In this document: one piece after another, positions 50,315 to 59,720 of the stretch
Position numbering within the stretch: position 1 is the first letter of the stretch
Layout: each line of letters begins with the position of its first letter
Source of the DNA: Amycolatopsis rifamycinica
GTDB taxonomy: Bacteria; Actinomycetota; Actinomycetes; Mycobacteriales; Pseudonocardiaceae
Length of the DNA stretch: 64,000 nt
Assembly (NCBI RefSeq): GCF_000695625.1
Contig: NZ_JMQI01000074.1
Location: forward strand, 62,001-126,000
Direction: 5' to 3'
Made by a program: the position numbers and the translations under genes
The notes under the pieces: model-generated
Databases searched by the model: none
Seen by the model: only the letters and a program-made list of their open reading frames with translations
Told to the model about the DNA's origin: nothing

Positions 50315-51042
50315 ACGCGATGGCGAAGGACGGCCTCCCCCGCGGTGCCGTGCCGTCGGCCTTCGACACCGAAGCGCGGTGGTACGACCGGCTGGTCGGC
50401 GCCAACCCGGGCTACCACGAGCACCTCCGGCTCTCGGCGCGGCGGCTGGAGCTGCCGGGAGACGGGACGGGCCTGCGGCTGCTGGACGCCGGCTGCGGCA
50501 CCGGCGCGTCGACGGCGGCGCTGGTGTCCGCCGTGCCCGGGGCGGAGGTCACCGCCTTCGACGCCTCCGGGGAGATGCTCGCGCAGGCACGGGCCAAGCA
50601 GTGGCCGGACGGCGTCACCTTCGTCCACACGCCGGTCGAGGAGCTCGACGGCATCTCGGGCCCGTTCGACGGGATCCTGGCCGCGTACCTGCTGCGCAAC
50701 CTCACCGAGCCGACCCGGCAGCTGCGGCGGCTGCGCGGGCTGCTGCGCCCCGGCGGCCGCATCGCGGTGCACGAGTACTCGGTCCGGGATTCGCGGCGGG
50801 CCCGGTGGGTGTGGAACGCGGTCTGCGCGGGCGTGATCATCCCGCTCGGGAAGGTCACCACCGGCGACGCGACCCTCTACCGCCACCTGCGCCGCAGCGT
50901 CCTGGAATTCGACGGGATCGCCGCGCTCGCCGCGCGGCTCGCCGACGCCGGCTTCACCGACGTCCGCACCACCACGATGCCCGGCTGGCAGCACGGCATC
51001 GTCCACACCGTCCTCGGCACCAACCCGCAGGAGCACCCGTGA
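50311..51042 (+). CDS. SAM-dependent methyltransferase (CrtT-like position)
   Basis: A 243-residue class I methyltransferase with motif I LLDAGCGTGASTAAL, motif II-like VTAFDASGEMLAQAR, and a UbiE/COQ5-like C-terminal half. In the Streptomyces isorenieratene cluster a methyltransferase (CrtT) occupies the same neighbourhood next to crtY and crtU. Its reaction is not settled. It overlaps both neighbours by 4 bp. Confidence 0.82.
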   Translation: MNAMAKDGLPRGAVPSAFDTEARWYDRLVGANPGYHEHLRLSARRLELPGDGTGLRLLDAGCGTGASTAALVSAVPGAEVTAFDASGEMLAQARAKQWPDGVTFVHTPVEELDGISGPFDGILAAYLLRNLTEPTRQLRRLRGLLRPGGRIAVHEYSVRDSRRARWVWNAVCAGVIIPLGKVTTGDATLYRHLRRSVLEFDGIAALAARLADAGFTDVRTTTMPGWQHGIVHTVLGTNPQEHP

Positions 51043-52580
51043 CACGCCCCCTCGGCACCGACCGCCGGATCGAGACGCGGCCGGCCCCGCCCGGCCTGAC
51101 CGACGCCGGGCTGCTGGGCCGCCGCCCGACCGCGGCGGTCGTCGGCGGCGGCATCGCCGGCCTCACCGCGGCCACCGGGCTGGCCGAGCGGGGCGTCACG
51201 GTGACGCTGTTCGAACGGGACGCGCACCTGGGCGGGCGCGTCGGCGGCTGGGCCGACCGGCTGCCGGACGGCACCCCGGTGACCATGAGCCGCGGTTTCC
51301 ACGCGTTCTTCCGCCAGTACTACAACCTGCGCGCGCTGCTCATGCGCACCGATCCCCGGCTCGACCGGCTGACCCCGCTGGCCGACTACCCGCTGCTGGA
51401 CGCCCAGGGCCGCACCGACACCTTCGCCGGTCTCCCCCGGACGCCGCCGTGGAACGCGCTGGCGTTCGCCTGGCGCAGCCCGACCTTCACCCCGCGGGAC
51501 CTGGTGCGCATCAACGGCCGCGGCGCCCTGCCGCTGGCGACGGTCAGCGTCCCGGAGACCTACCACCGGCTCGACGGCACCGACGCGGCGAGTTTCCTCG
51601 ACGCGATCAACTTCCCCGACGCGGCCAAGCACCTGGCGTTCGAGGTGTTCTCGCGCAGCTTCTTCGCCGATCCGCGCGAGCTGTCCGCGGCGGAACTGGC
51701 GACCATGTTCCACCTGTACTTCCTCGGCTCCAGCGAAGGCCTGGTCTTCGACGTGCCCACCGAGCCGTTCCCGCAGGCGCTGTGGAACCCCCTGGCCGGG
51801 TACCTGGCCGATCGCCGGGTGACGATCCGGACCGGCACGGCGGTGGCGTCGCTGGAGCGCACGTCCGACGGCTTCGCGGTCACGACGGCGGAGGACACGG
51901 CGCGGTTCGACTCGGTCGTGCTCGCCTGTGACGTGCGGGGGCTGCGCGAGATCGTCGCCACGTCCCCGGGCGTCGGCACGCCCGAATGGCGGGCGGCCGT
52001 GGCCGGGTTGCGCACGGCACCGCCGTTCCTCGTCCGCCGTCTCTGGCTCAACCGGCCCGTCGACCGCGCCCGGCCGCCGTTCCTCGGCACCGGGAGCGTG
52101 CCGCCGCTGGACAACATCAGCCTGCTCGACCGCTACGAAGGCGAAGCGCGGCGGTGGGCGGCCCGCACCGGGGGCTCGGTCGTGGAGCTGCACGCGTACG
52201 CGGCCACCACCGACGACCGCGAGACGCTGGTGAAGGCCGTGGACGACCGGCTGCACGCGATCTACCCGGAGACCCTCGGCGCGCGCGTCACCGCGTCGAT
52301 TTCCCTGTGGCGCGAGGACTGCCCGCTGTTCGGGCTGGGCGACTTCGCCCGCCGCCCGGCGGTCGTGACGCCGGACCCGGCGCTGGCCCTGGCCGGCGAC
52401 GGCGTCCGGATCGACCTGCCGGTCGCGCTGATGGAACGGGCGGCCACCACCGGCTGGGCCGCGGCCAACGCGCTGCTGGCGGGCTGGGGACTCGCCGGGC
52501 ACCCCGTGCGTTCGGTGCCCAACCGCGGCCGCATCGGCCTGCTCAACCGGCTGGCCGCGTCGAAGCGCTTCAGCGGGTGA
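51039..52580 (+). CDS. crtU: Carotene desaturase/methyl-shifting aromatase
   Basis: A 513-residue FAD enzyme converting a beta-ionone ring to an aromatic (phi) ring by desaturation and methyl migration, as in isorenieratene synthesis. The FAD motif AAVVGGGIAGLTAATGLAE lies near residue 29. MSRGFHAFFRQYYNLRALL, FLGSSEGLVFDVPTEPF and LWREDCPLFGLGD match the CrtU family, and length agrees. GTG 51039 overlaps the methyltransferase stop. It acts after CrtYc/CrtYd. Confidence 0.87.
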   Translation: MTRPLGTDRRIETRPAPPGLTDAGLLGRRPTAAVVGGGIAGLTAATGLAERGVTVTLFERDAHLGGRVGGWADRLPDGTPVTMSRGFHAFFRQYYNLRALLMRTDPRLDRLTPLADYPLLDAQGRTDTFAGLPRTPPWNALAFAWRSPTFTPRDLVRINGRGALPLATVSVPETYHRLDGTDAASFLDAINFPDAAKHLAFEVFSRSFFADPRELSAAELATMFHLYFLGSSEGLVFDVPTEPFPQALWNPLAGYLADRRVTIRTGTAVASLERTSDGFAVTTAEDTARFDSVVLACDVRGLREIVATSPGVGTPEWRAAVAGLRTAPPFLVRRLWLNRPVDRARPPFLGTGSVPPLDNISLLDRYEGEARRWAARTGGSVVELHAYAATTDDRETLVKAVDDRLHAIYPETLGARVTASISLWREDCPLFGLGDFARRPAVVTPDPALALAGDGVRIDLPVALMERAATTGWAAANALLAGWGLAGHPVRSVPNRGRIGLLNRLAASKRFSG

Positions 52581-53818
52581 GCGGGATGCACGAAGCCGTC
52601 GTCGTCGGGGCGGGCCTCGCCGGGCTGGCCGCCGCCGTCACCCTGCACCGGGCCGGAGTGCCGTGCGTGGTCCTGGAGGCCGCGGACGACGTCGGCGGGC
52701 GCGTGCGCACCGACGTCGTCGACGGCTTCCGGCTCGACCGCGGGTTCCAGGTCCTCAACCCCGCCTATCCGGCGATCCGGCGCCTGGCCGACGTCGACGC
52801 CCTCGACCTCGGCCGGTACTGGCGCGCGGTCCGGGTCGCCGACGACGACCGCGTCTCGCTGCTGGGCAATCCCCTCGACACGCCCAAGGCACTGCGCGAC
52901 ATCGCCGCCCGCCGGTATCTGTCGGCGAAGGACCTCGCCGCGCTCGGCACGCTCTCCGCCCGGGTCGCCGCGGGGCCGGCCCAAGCCGTCATCGATCGCG
53001 ACGACCGCACCACGCTGGCCGAACTGCACCGCGCCGGCGTGTCGGCGCGCGCGGTGGAAACCGTGCTGCGGCCGTTCCTCTCCGGGGTGTTCCTGGAACG
53101 CGAGCTGACCACTTCGGCCCGGTTCTTCCAGCTGGTGTGGCGCAGTTTCCTGCGGTCGGCCCCGTCGCTGCCGTCGCTCGGCATGGGCGAGCTCCCGCGG
53201 CAGCTCGCCCGCACGCTGCCGACGTCGGCGGTCCACCTGAGCACACCGGTCGACGAGGTCCGCCCGGGCCGCGTCCGCACGGCGGACGGCGGGACCTGGA
53301 CGGCCCGCGCGGTGGTCGTCGCGACGGACGGCTCCACGGCCGCCCGGCTCACCGGCGTCGCGGAGCCGCGCTGGAACAGCGGAACGACGTGGTACTTCGC
53401 GCCACCGCGATCACCGTTGCGCGAACCGGTGATCGTGATCGACGCGCGCGGCGGGCCGGTGGTCAACACGAGTGTGGTGAGCGAGGTGTGCCCGGCGTAC
53501 GCGCCGCCGGGAGCGGCGCTGGTGAGCGCGTCGGCCTTGACGGCGCTGCCGGAGGACGAGGTGCGCCGGGCGCTGGGCCGGATGTACCGCACGGACGCGA
53601 CGCGGTGGCCGCTGGTCGCCCGGTACGAGATCACCCGCGGGCTGCCGTCGATGCCGCCGCCGCACGAGCTGCGGCTCGACGTTCGGCTGGGCGACGGACT
53701 GTACGTGTGTGGCGACCACCGGGACACCAGCTCGCTCCAAGGCGCCTTGGCGTCGGGCACCCGGGCGGCGCGCGCGGTGCTCGCCGACCTCGGCCGGTCG
53801 AAGCCGGCGGCCCCCTGA
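52577..53818 (+). CDS. FAD-dependent amine-oxidase-family protein, last gene of the crt operon
   Basis: A 413-residue flavoprotein with AVVVGAGLAGLAAAVTLHRAG at the N-terminus, DRGFQVLNPAYPAIRR, LRPFLSGVFLERELTTSARFF and the C-terminal YVCGDHRDTSSLQGALASG. It resembles the protoporphyrinogen-oxidase/CrtI superfamily but is shorter than CrtI. GTG 52577 continues the chain of 4-bp overlaps; ATG 52586 is an alternative. It is common at the end of actinobacterial crt operons. A desaturase, isomerase or oxidase role is possible. Confidence 0.75.
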   Translation: MSGMHEAVVVGAGLAGLAAAVTLHRAGVPCVVLEAADDVGGRVRTDVVDGFRLDRGFQVLNPAYPAIRRLADVDALDLGRYWRAVRVADDDRVSLLGNPLDTPKALRDIAARRYLSAKDLAALGTLSARVAAGPAQAVIDRDDRTTLAELHRAGVSARAVETVLRPFLSGVFLERELTTSARFFQLVWRSFLRSAPSLPSLGMGELPRQLARTLPTSAVHLSTPVDEVRPGRVRTADGGTWTARAVVVATDGSTAARLTGVAEPRWNSGTTWYFAPPRSPLREPVIVIDARGGPVVNTSVVSEVCPAYAPPGAALVSASALTALPEDEVRRALGRMYRTDATRWPLVARYEITRGLPSMPPPHELRLDVRLGDGLYVCGDHRDTSSLQGALASGTRAARAVLADLGRSKPAAP

Positions 53819-54125
53819 GCACGTCCCGCGTTACGACATCCGGGCGGAAATTCGCTTCCCCCGCCGCGAAAACCGCCGGGATTCCCGCGACCACCCGGCA
53901 CCGGGCGTGCCGGAGCGTCGCCGGAAAGAGTGACGGAGGGCGGTCATTCCCCGGTATTCCGGCGCAGCACACCGTGGTTCACGGAGCCCGCAACCGCCGC
54001 CGTAACCCGTTGAGCTCCTTGACACAGGGCGCTCCGGGTGACGCTGTGCCCGCGCGCTAACGAAATCCCGGCTTTTCCGTCTTCCCGAGGCAACCCGCAG
54101 TTATCCGGCCTTCGGAAGGAAGTCC
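53819..54125. other. Intergenic 307 bp with a weak promoter
   Basis: No gene or hairpin terminator is visible after the crt operon. TTGACA (54019-54024) with a weak -10 near 54042-54047 would drive the next gene, whose ATG follows GGAAGGA. Confidence 0.45.
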
Positions 54126-56000
54126 ATGTCGCGGAGATCCTTGTTCGTCGCGCTGACCACGGTCAGCGCCCTGCTCGCCCCGGCCGCGGTGGCGGCCGCG
54201 GCGCCGCCCGGCGTCGATCCGGCCACCGTCGACCTCACGCTGTCCGCCGGGCAGAGCACAGCCGTCACCAAGCACGTCACCACCTCCGCCGTCCCCCCGA
54301 ACCCCGACCTCGTCCTGCTCGCCGACACCACCGGGAGCATGACCGGCCCGATCACCAACGTCCGCACGAACGCCGGCGCCATCACCGGTGACGTGCTCGC
54401 CGCGCAGCCGACCGCGCAGTTCGGCGTCGCCGAGTACAAGGACTTCACCGATTCCGTGCCCTTCAAGGTCAACCAGGGCATCACCGGCGACACCGCCGCG
54501 GTGCAGGCCGGGATCAACCAGTGGGCGGCCTCCGGCGGGGGCGACTTCCCGGAAGCCGACCTCAACGCCCTCTACGAACTGGCCTCCGGCGCGGTCGCCT
54601 TCCGCCCGGACGGCACCCGCATCATCGCCTGGTTCGGCGACGCGCCGTCGCACGATCCCAGCGGCGGGCACACCCTGGCCCAGACCATCGACGCGCTCAA
54701 GGCGGCGAAGATCCGCGTGGTCGCGGTCAACGTCGGCGCGCTGGACGCCGAAGGCCAGGCGAGCGCCATCGCCACGGCCACCGGCGGCGTGCTGCTGAAC
54801 AACGTGCCCTCGAGCCAGGTCTCGCAGGCCATCCTCGAGGGCATCAAGTCCATCGAGGTGACGGTGACGCCGAAGGTCACCACCTGCGACCCGCAGCTGA
54901 CCCTCACGAACGACCCGGCGAGCGTCAAGGTGCCCAGCGGGGACGTCGCGACGTTCACCGAGACCGTCACCGCCGCGGCCGACGCCGCGCCCGGCACCTA
55001 CCACTGCGCGGTCGACTACCTCGTCGACGGCGTGTCCCGCGGGTTCGTCGAGACGACGACCGTGCGCGTGCTCGGCTTGAGCATCAACGACGTCACGGTG
55101 GACGAGGGTTCCGGCGGCGCCCCCGTGCCGGCCACCTTCACCGTGTCCCTGCTCGGCGGCGCGAGCCCGGACCCGGTGACGGTCCACTACGCCACCGCCG
55201 ACGGCAGCGCGACCGCACCGGCCGACTACCAGGCGGCGAGCGGTGACGTCACCTTCGCGCCCGGCGAAACGAGCAAGCCGGTGACCGTCCTGGTCGACCC
55301 GGACACCGTCGACGAGCCGGACGAGACGTTCACCGTCACGCTGTCGGCACCGGTGGGCGCCGGGCTGGTCGACCCGACCGGGGTCGGCACGATCATCGAC
55401 GACGACCGTGACGGCGTCTTCTCCTGCACCGGCACGGCCGCGAACGTCGCCGGCCTCACCGCCGCCGTGGCGAACCCGGCGAACCTGCCCTGCGCCGACG
55501 ACAGCGAGACCGTCCTCGACGCGACGCTCAACGCCGGCCTGATCAAGGTCCAGACCCACGCGCTGACCTCGTCGACCGACCTGACCCCGGACAACCAGTC
55601 GGCGGCACCGGCCGCCGGTGACCAGGCGAAGGCGACGGCCAGGATCGACAAGACCGTGATCAGCACGGTCGGGCTGACCATCGAGCTGGGCGTGATCCAG
55701 TCCCAGGCGGCGGCGACCTGCCAGCCGGCCCCGGGCGGGCTCGCCCCGGCGCTGACCGGCAGCTCGAACGTCGCCTCGCTGAAGATCAACGGCGTCCCGG
55801 CCGTGGTGGGCTCGGCGCCGCTGACCATCCCGCTGGTCATCGGTTCGCTGAAGCTGAACGGACAGACCGTCGCGAACGGCGTCGTGAAGCAGCAGGCCGT
55901 CGCGCTGGAGACCCCGCTGACGAAGATCGTGCTCGCGGAGTCGCAGGCCGACGTGCACGGCACCGCCGCACACCCGGCGGGCCACCCCTGCCGGCGGTGA
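54126..56000 (+). CDS. Secreted von Willebrand A / Calx-beta protein
   Basis: A 624-residue exported protein. The signal peptide (residues 1-26, ending AAAA-PPG) is followed by a VWA domain (about 55-250). Its metal-ion-dependent adhesion site is LLADTTGSM (D-x-T/S-x-S form, Asp near 68), with GGGDFPEADLNAL and WFGDAPSHDPSGG further on. A Calx-beta domain (about 318-425) has VDEGSGG, YATADGSATAPADY and DPDTVDEPDETFTV. The C-terminal ~190 residues with paired Cys resemble choice-of-anchor-type domains. No LPXTG or membrane anchor is seen. It probably binds Ca2+ or Mg2+ and acts as an adhesin or matrix protein. Confidence 0.78.
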   Translation: MSRRSLFVALTTVSALLAPAAVAAAAPPGVDPATVDLTLSAGQSTAVTKHVTTSAVPPNPDLVLLADTTGSMTGPITNVRTNAGAITGDVLAAQPTAQFGVAEYKDFTDSVPFKVNQGITGDTAAVQAGINQWAASGGGDFPEADLNALYELASGAVAFRPDGTRIIAWFGDAPSHDPSGGHTLAQTIDALKAAKIRVVAVNVGALDAEGQASAIATATGGVLLNNVPSSQVSQAILEGIKSIEVTVTPKVTTCDPQLTLTNDPASVKVPSGDVATFTETVTAAADAAPGTYHCAVDYLVDGVSRGFVETTTVRVLGLSINDVTVDEGSGGAPVPATFTVSLLGGASPDPVTVHYATADGSATAPADYQAASGDVTFAPGETSKPVTVLVDPDTVDEPDETFTVTLSAPVGAGLVDPTGVGTIIDDDRDGVFSCTGTAANVAGLTAAVANPANLPCADDSETVLDATLNAGLIKVQTHALTSSTDLTPDNQSAAPAAGDQAKATARIDKTVISTVGLTIELGVIQSQAAATCQPAPGGLAPALTGSSNVASLKINGVPAVVGSAPLTIPLVIGSLKLNGQTVANGVVKQQAVALETPLTKIVLAESQADVHGTAAHPAGHPCRR

Positions 56001-56010
56001 CCCGCTGAAC

Positions 56011-56047
56011 CACCCGGGGGCGGGCGGCCGCCGCCCGCCCCCGGGTG
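56011..56047. terminator. Bidirectional hairpin terminator
   Basis: CACCCGGGGGCGGGCGG (56011-56027) and its exact reverse complement (56031-56047) form a 17-bp stem with a 3-nt loop. It lies exactly between the stops of two convergent genes; the PaaX stop begins at the next base. Confidence 0.88.
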
Positions 56048-56872
56048 CTAGCCGGAGGTCGGCAGCAGTTCGAGCGTTTCGGCGGCCAGCCGGTCCGCGC
56101 CGTCTCGGAAGTCCGCGTCCAGCTTGCGGAACAACGTCTCCGCCTCGATCGCGGGCCAATCCCCCGGCAGGTGCCCCGCCGGCAGGTGCGGGTCGCGGCG
56201 GACCACGTGCAGCCAGTCCGAGTGCAGCATCAGCCGGCGCGTCAGGTCGTCGGGGAACGCGGGCTCGCCGTCGTCCCACTTCTCCATGAAGTCGTGGTAG
56301 CGCGAGGCGATCGTCGCCGTGTCGAAGGCTTTGCGGACCAGCTCGGCCGCTTCCGTCGGCTTCGCCGGGTGGGCCGTGAAGACCGTGACGTGCCCGTCGA
56401 GGCCGAGCTGCTCGACGATGGCCGTGACGTCCCGGACGCCGGGGGCGACCCACAACCCGTTCTGCAGCAGGCCGAAACCCGCCCAGGTCAGCTGGCGCCG
56501 CAGGTCGTGCCGGTCGCCGCGGCGGGTGTCGGGCAGCGAGAAGCCGACCAGGGTCCAGCCACCGTCCTCCGACCGGTTGACCGCGCCGGTCTCCCAGATC
56601 CGCCGCCTGCCGTCCTCGAGGACCGCGGCGAGCCGCTCGCTGAGTCCGAAGTAGACCTTCCGCCCGTGCCGGTGCCGGGTCAGCAATCCGGTGCCCGCCA
56701 TGCGGGTCAGCGTCGAGCGGACCGCCTCCTCCGAGACGCCGACGCGCCCGAACACGTCGATCACGCTGCCCGAGTAGATGGCGCTCGCCCGGCCGAGCAG
56801 GTGGATGCCCAGGAACGTGAGCATGACGGACTTCGGGCGGGGCCCGGAGCCGGTGTCGGCGGGATGCGTCAC
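56048..56872 (-). CDS. PaaX-family transcriptional regulator
   Basis: A 274-residue regulator of the PaaX (phenylacetyl-CoA-responsive) family. The N-terminal winged helix contains SVMLTFLGIHLLGR and VSEEAVRSTLTRMAGTGLLTRHRHGRKVYFGL. A PaaX central domain (GWTLVGFSLPDTRRGDRHDLRRQLTWAGFG) and C-terminal helical domain follow. GTG 56872 is chosen from N-terminal homology. It is divergent from the MFS/hydrolase operon, its likely target. No phenylacetate genes are in the window, so the inducer is probably something else. Confidence 0.85.
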   Translation of the reverse strand: MTHPADTGSGPRPKSVMLTFLGIHLLGRASAIYSGSVIDVFGRVGVSEEAVRSTLTRMAGTGLLTRHRHGRKVYFGLSERLAAVLEDGRRRIWETGAVNRSEDGGWTLVGFSLPDTRRGDRHDLRRQLTWAGFGLLQNGLWVAPGVRDVTAIVEQLGLDGHVTVFTAHPAKPTEAAELVRKAFDTATIASRYHDFMEKWDDGEPAFPDDLTRRLMLHSDWLHVVRRDPHLPAGHLPGDWPAIEAETLFRKLDADFRDGADRLAAETLELLPTSG

Positions 56873-56920
56873 GGACGTCAGCCTAACCCGGCCGGCCGCC
56901 ACTTGATGTTGTGCAGATCG

Positions 56921-56949
56921 TTGACGGCCGTCATGCCGCTGACTAACGT
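56921..56949 (+). promoter_or_regulatory. Promoter of the MFS transporter operon
   Basis: TTGACG (56921-56926) and TAACGT (56944-56949) are 17 bp apart, a good match. The expected leader is about 75 nt. TTGATGTT at 56903-56910, between this promoter and the PaaX start, is a possible operator element, since the same octamer recurs at 59721. Confidence 0.6.
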
Positions 56950-57031
56950 TGGGGCCCGCTCCCCCGTCGTCCACCCCCGGACGAACCTGTCCCCCCGCAG
57001 TGCCCCGCCCCCGAAGACGAGGGTGAACCCC

Positions 57032-58345
57032 ATGAGCACTCAGCTCCGCAGAGCGGTGGCGTCCAGCTACCTCGGCAGTCTCATCGAGTACTACGACTTC
57101 CTCCTCTACGCCACGGCGAGCGCGGTGGTCTTCGGCAAGGTCTTCTTCGCCGACCTCGATCCGGCACTGGCCACGGTCGCCAGCTTCGGCACCTTCACCA
57201 CCGGCTACCTCGCCCGCCCGCTCGGCGGGCTGATCTTCGGCCACTTCGGCGATCGCCTGGGCCGCAAGCGGATGCTCGTGCTCACCATGAGCCTGATGGG
57301 GGCCGCGAGCTTCCTCATCGGCCTGCTGCCCGGCTACGACCAGATCGGCCCGATCGCCCCGCTCGGCCTGGTGCTGCTCCGCGTCGTCCAGGGCATCGCG
57401 GTCGGCGGCGAGTGGGGCGGCGCGGTGCTGATGTCCGCCGAACACGCGCGCTCGCGCCGCGGGCTGTGGGCCGGCTTCACCAACGCCGGCGCGCCGAGCG
57501 GCATGGTCGTCTCGACGCTGGCCATGTCCGGCACCGCCGCGTTCACCTCCGAAGCGGACTTCCTCGCCTGGGGCTGGCGGATCCCGTTCCTGCTCAGCAT
57601 CGTGCTGCTCGCGATCGGCCTGTTCGTGCGCTCCCGCGTCGACGAGACACCGGCGTTCCTGGCCGCCCGCAAGGAAGACCGCCGCCGGCTGCCGCTCGTG
57701 GCCGTGCTGCGGGACCACCCGCGCGTGCTGCTCCTGGGTGTCGGCGTCGGGCTCGCCGCGTTCGTCGTCCAGGCCACGCTGACCACCTTCGTGCTCGCCT
57801 ACGGTGTCCAGCACGGACACCCGCGCCAGGAGGTGCTCAACGCGCTCACCCTGTCCTCGGCCTGCGCGGTGGCGGGAATCCTGCTGTGGTCGGCGCTGTC
57901 GGACCGGATCGGCCGCCGCCCGGTCGTGCTGGGCGGCGTGGCCGCCATGGCGGTGTTCGGGTTCCTGCTATTCCCGATGGTCCGCAGCGGCAGCGGGCTG
58001 CTGCTGGTCCTGGCGCTCGTGATCGGCCAGGGCGTCATCCACCCGATGATGTACGGCCCGCTGGCCGCGCTGTACACCGAGCTGTTCGACACCGAGAGCC
58101 GGTACACCGGCGCGTCGCTGGGCTACCAGCTCGCCGGGCTCGGCGCCGGGTTCGCCCCGCTGATCTTCGCCGAGCTCCAGCGCGCCAACGGCGGCGGTTC
58201 GACCACTCCGGTGTCGTGGACCATCGCCGCCTTCTGCGTCCTCTCCGCCGTCTGCGTGCTGGCGCTGCGGGAGACCCACCGCCGTGACCTCGCCCCCGAG
58301 CCGGGGATCCCCGCCGCCGCCCACCGGGAAGGACACCGCGGATGA
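57032..58345 (+). CDS. MFS transporter, metabolite:H+ symporter (MHS) type
   Basis: A 437-residue transporter with twelve predicted helices. It carries the MHS hallmarks: SSYLGSLIEYYDFLLY in helix 1, the loop 2-3 motif GHFGDRLGRKRMLV, QGIAVGGEWGGAVLM, and SDRIGRRPVVLGG between helices 8 and 9. Relatives carry shikimate, alpha-ketoglutarate, proline or aromatic acids. It overlaps the secreted hydrolase gene by 4 bp, suggesting uptake of a product released outside the cell, under control of the divergent PaaX regulator. Confidence 0.88.
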   Translation: MSTQLRRAVASSYLGSLIEYYDFLLYATASAVVFGKVFFADLDPALATVASFGTFTTGYLARPLGGLIFGHFGDRLGRKRMLVLTMSLMGAASFLIGLLPGYDQIGPIAPLGLVLLRVVQGIAVGGEWGGAVLMSAEHARSRRGLWAGFTNAGAPSGMVVSTLAMSGTAAFTSEADFLAWGWRIPFLLSIVLLAIGLFVRSRVDETPAFLAARKEDRRRLPLVAVLRDHPRVLLLGVGVGLAAFVVQATLTTFVLAYGVQHGHPRQEVLNALTLSSACAVAGILLWSALSDRIGRRPVVLGGVAAMAVFGFLLFPMVRSGSGLLLVLALVIGQGVIHPMMYGPLAALYTELFDTESRYTGASLGYQLAGLGAGFAPLIFAELQRANGGGSTTPVSWTIAAFCVLSAVCVLALRETHRRDLAPEPGIPAAAHREGHRG

Positions 58346-59697
58346 GCAAGTGGCTCCGCCGGGCGGCCGCCCTCGCCGTCACGACGCTGACCGCGTTCGG
58401 CCTCACCACGGGAAGCACGGCGCAGGCCGCCACCCCCGCGCACTACACCGGGCAGCTGCCCGGCGGCGCGAGCTGGGTGGCGGACGTGCCGGCCGGGTGG
58501 AACGGGACCGTCATCCTCTACAGCCACGGCTTCGGCCCCCTGGAGGCGCGCGACGCCCCGGACGAACCGACCGGGCAGGCCCTGCTCGCGGCCGGCTACG
58601 CGCTGGTCGGCTCGTCCTACAGCGGGCCGTCGCTGTGGGCGCTCGCCTCCGCCCCGCGCGACCAGTTCGCCTCCCTCGAGGAGCTCGTCCGGAAGATCGG
58701 CGAGCCCCGCCGCACCATCGCGTGGGGCACCTCGATGGGTGGCCTGGTCAGCGCACTGGAAGCCGAGTCCGGCCACCGGCGGCTCGACGGCGCGCTGACC
58801 ACGTGCGGCCTGGTCGCCGGCGCGCTCAATCTCGACAACTACCAGCTGGACGGCGAATACGCGTTGTCCCGCCTGCTCGCCCCGGCGCAGCCGGTGAAGC
58901 TCGTCCGCTACGCGAGTGCCGAGGAGGCGACGGCGGCCGCGGCGCTGACGAAGGTCGTCACCGACGCCCAGGACACCGCGGCCGGCCGGGCGCGCATCGC
59001 CCTCGGGGCCGCGCTGATGAACATGCCGCCGTGGCTGACCGGCACCGCACCGCCCGGACCGGCCGACTACGCCGGTCAGGAACAGCAACAGCAGCAGGCG
59101 CTGGCGCAGTTCGTGCTCGGGTTCGTCATGTCCGGCCGCTACCAGATCGAACTGGCGGCCGGCGGGAACAGCGCGTTCACCCGCGGCGCCGACTACCGCG
59201 CGCTGCTGGCCGGCAGCCCCCTGGCCCGGCAGGTCCGGGCGCTGTACCGCACGGCGGGCCTGGACCTCGGCGCCGACCTGGCCGACCTGACCCGCCACGC
59301 GGACGTCACGGCCGATCCTCAAGCCGTCGGCACGCTCGCCCGGACGTCGGTGGCGACAGGGCGGCTGCGCGTTCCCTCGCTGGCCATCCACACCACCGCG
59401 GATCACCTGGTCCCGGTCGAGCAGGAGAACTGGTACGCCCACCGGGTCCGCTCGGCGGGACGGGAACCGTTGCTGCGCCAGGCCTACGTCGGCGCGGCCG
59501 GGCACTGCGCGTTCCAGCCGTCGGAGACGCTGGCGGCGTTGCACGCCCTGGAGTCCCGGATCGAGACCGGCCGCTGGTCCGACCTGCGGCCGGAGCGCCT
59601 GAACGCGGCCGCCGCCGAGCTGGGTGCGCCGGGCCGGTACCTCCGGTACACGCCGGCGCCGCTCACCGGTTCGAACCGACCGATTGCATGGCGGTAA
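58342..59697 (+). CDS. Secreted alpha/beta hydrolase
   Basis: A 451-residue exported hydrolase. Residues 1-29 are a signal peptide (ending AQA-ATP). The fold begins ILYSHGFGP. The nucleophile elbow is WGTSMGG (Ser near 134), the likely acid is in IHTTADHLVP and the His in GAAGHCAF. A helical lid of about 150 residues with a Gln run (EQQQQQ) lies between. ATG 58342 overlaps the MFS stop. It probably releases an ester- or amide-linked compound that the transporter imports. The substrate is unknown. Confidence 0.8.
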   Translation: MSKWLRRAAALAVTTLTAFGLTTGSTAQAATPAHYTGQLPGGASWVADVPAGWNGTVILYSHGFGPLEARDAPDEPTGQALLAAGYALVGSSYSGPSLWALASAPRDQFASLEELVRKIGEPRRTIAWGTSMGGLVSALEAESGHRRLDGALTTCGLVAGALNLDNYQLDGEYALSRLLAPAQPVKLVRYASAEEATAAAALTKVVTDAQDTAAGRARIALGAALMNMPPWLTGTAPPGPADYAGQEQQQQQALAQFVLGFVMSGRYQIELAAGGNSAFTRGADYRALLAGSPLARQVRALYRTAGLDLGADLADLTRHADVTADPQAVGTLARTSVATGRLRVPSLAIHTTADHLVPVEQENWYAHRVRSAGREPLLRQAYVGAAGHCAFQPSETLAALHALESRIETGRWSDLRPERLNAAAAELGAPGRYLRYTPAPLTGSNRPIAWR

Positions 59698-59720
59698 ATT
59701 GATAGTTGCCGAACTTGCAT

